From the NCBI GenBank assembly GCA_900321195.1, contig ONVG01000090.1, positions 1-6,300 of the forward strand: a stretch of 6,300 nt of DNA. Direction: 5' to 3'. Shown in pieces: positions 6,043-6,300 of the stretch; position 1 is the first letter of the stretch; the number at the start of each line of letters is the position of its first letter. Position numbers and translations under genes: made by a program. The notes beneath the pieces were generated by a model that saw nothing but the letters and a program-made list of their open reading frames with translations, was not told the origin of the DNA and did not search any database. Source of the stretch: an uncultured Eubacteriales bacterium (GTDB lineage: Bacteria; Bacillota; Clostridia; Oscillospirales; Acutalibacteraceae).

Positions 6043-6071
6043 TTGACAAATTATTAATAAAGAGTTAATAT
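6043..6071 (+). promoter_or_regulatory. Promoter of the second prepilin gene
   Basis: A perfect TTGACA (6043-6048), 17 bp, TAATAT (6066-6071, 4/6). The predicted start is near 6078, just before the leader stem-loop. The -10 match is the weak part; a TATATA lies three bases further on. Confidence 0.6.
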
Positions 6072-6081
6072 ATATACAACA

Positions 6082-6121
6082 AATGAACACGGTGCTCCAC
6101 CCTTCAGGGCTACGGTTCATT
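6082..6121 (+). promoter_or_regulatory. 5' leader stem-loop of the second prepilin mRNA
   Basis: AATGAAC (6082-6088) pairs with GTTCATT (6115-6121). Inside, either CCC/GGG (6100-6102 with 6107-6109, loop TTCA) or GGTG/CACC (6091-6094 with 6098-6101) can form, so two alternative folds exist. It starts within a few bases of the predicted transcript start and ends ~16 nt before the ribosome binding site. It is probably an mRNA-stabilising or regulatory structure; it matches no riboswitch I know. Confidence 0.5.
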
Positions 6122-6153
6122 AAAAAATATTTTTAAGAAAGAGGTAATCTATC

Positions 6154-6300
6154 ATGACTCTCCAGCAAAAACTGCTCGCTAAGAAGAGCAAAAAAGGTTT
6201 CACACTCGTTGAACTCGTTGTTGTTATCGCTATCCTCGGTATCCTTGCTGCTATAGCAATTCCGGCAGTTATCGGTATCATCAACAGCGCACAGGCTTCA
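6154..6300 (+). CDS. Type IV prepilin-like protein, N-terminal 49 residues (runs off the window)
   Basis: The reading frame is open to the window edge, so only the signal and the first helix are visible. A 15-residue leader ends in KKG before FTLVELVVVIAILGILAAIA, giving a predicted prepilin-peptidase cut after G15, an N-methylated F16, mature Glu5 (E20) and mature Pro22 (P37). AAAGAGGT (6138-6145) lies 8 nt before ATG 6154. The helix is nearly identical to that of the upstream prepilin, so the two are paralogs. Its codons (GTT, CTC, ATC, GCT) look more biased than those of the upstream prepilin, which suggests higher expression, perhaps the major subunit; this is inference from 49 codons. 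In Ruminococcus albus a type IV pilin-like protein (CbpC) takes part in cellulose adhesion, so a surface-adhesion role is possible. Confidence 0.92.
   Translation, partial: MTLQQKLLAKKSKKGFTLVELVVVIAILGILAAIAIPAVIGIINSAQAS

Noticed and set aside
5961..6068. 35-codon open frame after AAGGAG, ending in a K-rich peptide
   Set aside because: Its only possible start is CTG, no ATG/GTG/TTG follows the preceding in-frame stop, its composition is what A-rich DNA gives by chance, and it overlaps the prepilin promoter.

Overview
The window looks like a low-GC Clostridia (Firmicutes) chromosome, most likely a Ruminococcus-like member of the Oscillospiraceae. The clues are the 23S rRNA 3' tail, Shine-Dalgarno sites close to AAAGGAGGTGATC, consensus TTGACA/TATAAT-type promoters in AT-rich gaps, and monoderm-style lipoprotein and prepilin signals. 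The genus is an inference; the phylum is better supported.

Layout. Positions 1-322 are the 3' end of a 23S rRNA gene including the sarcin-ricin loop. It is followed directly by an intrinsic terminator (384-412), with no room for a 5S gene. Next come two co-directional paralogous membrane-protein genes (438-1433 and 1462-2412). Each encodes a cytoplasmic N-terminal domain with two CxxC pairs, then a glycine-zipper transmembrane helix and three further helices. In both proteins the cysteines fall at residues 123/126/145/148 and the zipper glycines at 176/180/184, which fixes the ATG starts and shows tandem duplication. A 526-bp gap (2413-2938) follows, then glyA (serine hydroxymethyltransferase, 2939-4192) with its own promoter and terminator. 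After that come a small lipoprotein of unknown function (4426-5046), a complete type IV prepilin-like protein (5225-5716) with its own promoter and terminator, a second AT-rich gap, and the start of a second prepilin (6154 to the window edge).

The most interesting part is the gap between the second membrane gene and glyA. It has no convincing protein gene, but its minus strand reads as two tandem small-RNA units pointing away from glyA. The first (about 2713 to 2601) has a TTAACA-N17-TATTAT promoter, a 5' hairpin, an unpaired C-rich segment that mimics the 16S anti-Shine-Dalgarno tail, and a terminator hairpin with a modest U-tract. The second (about 2535 to 2410) has a perfect TTGACA-N17-TATAAT promoter and ends in a perfect 16-bp stem followed by six U, overlapping the stop codon of the convergent membrane gene. 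Both are predictions from sequence alone.

The two prepilins share the KKG/FTLVELVVVIA processing site and are separately transcribed. Each has a TTGACA promoter followed by a stem-loop near the predicted mRNA 5' end. The lipoprotein just upstream may or may not belong to the same surface-structure module.
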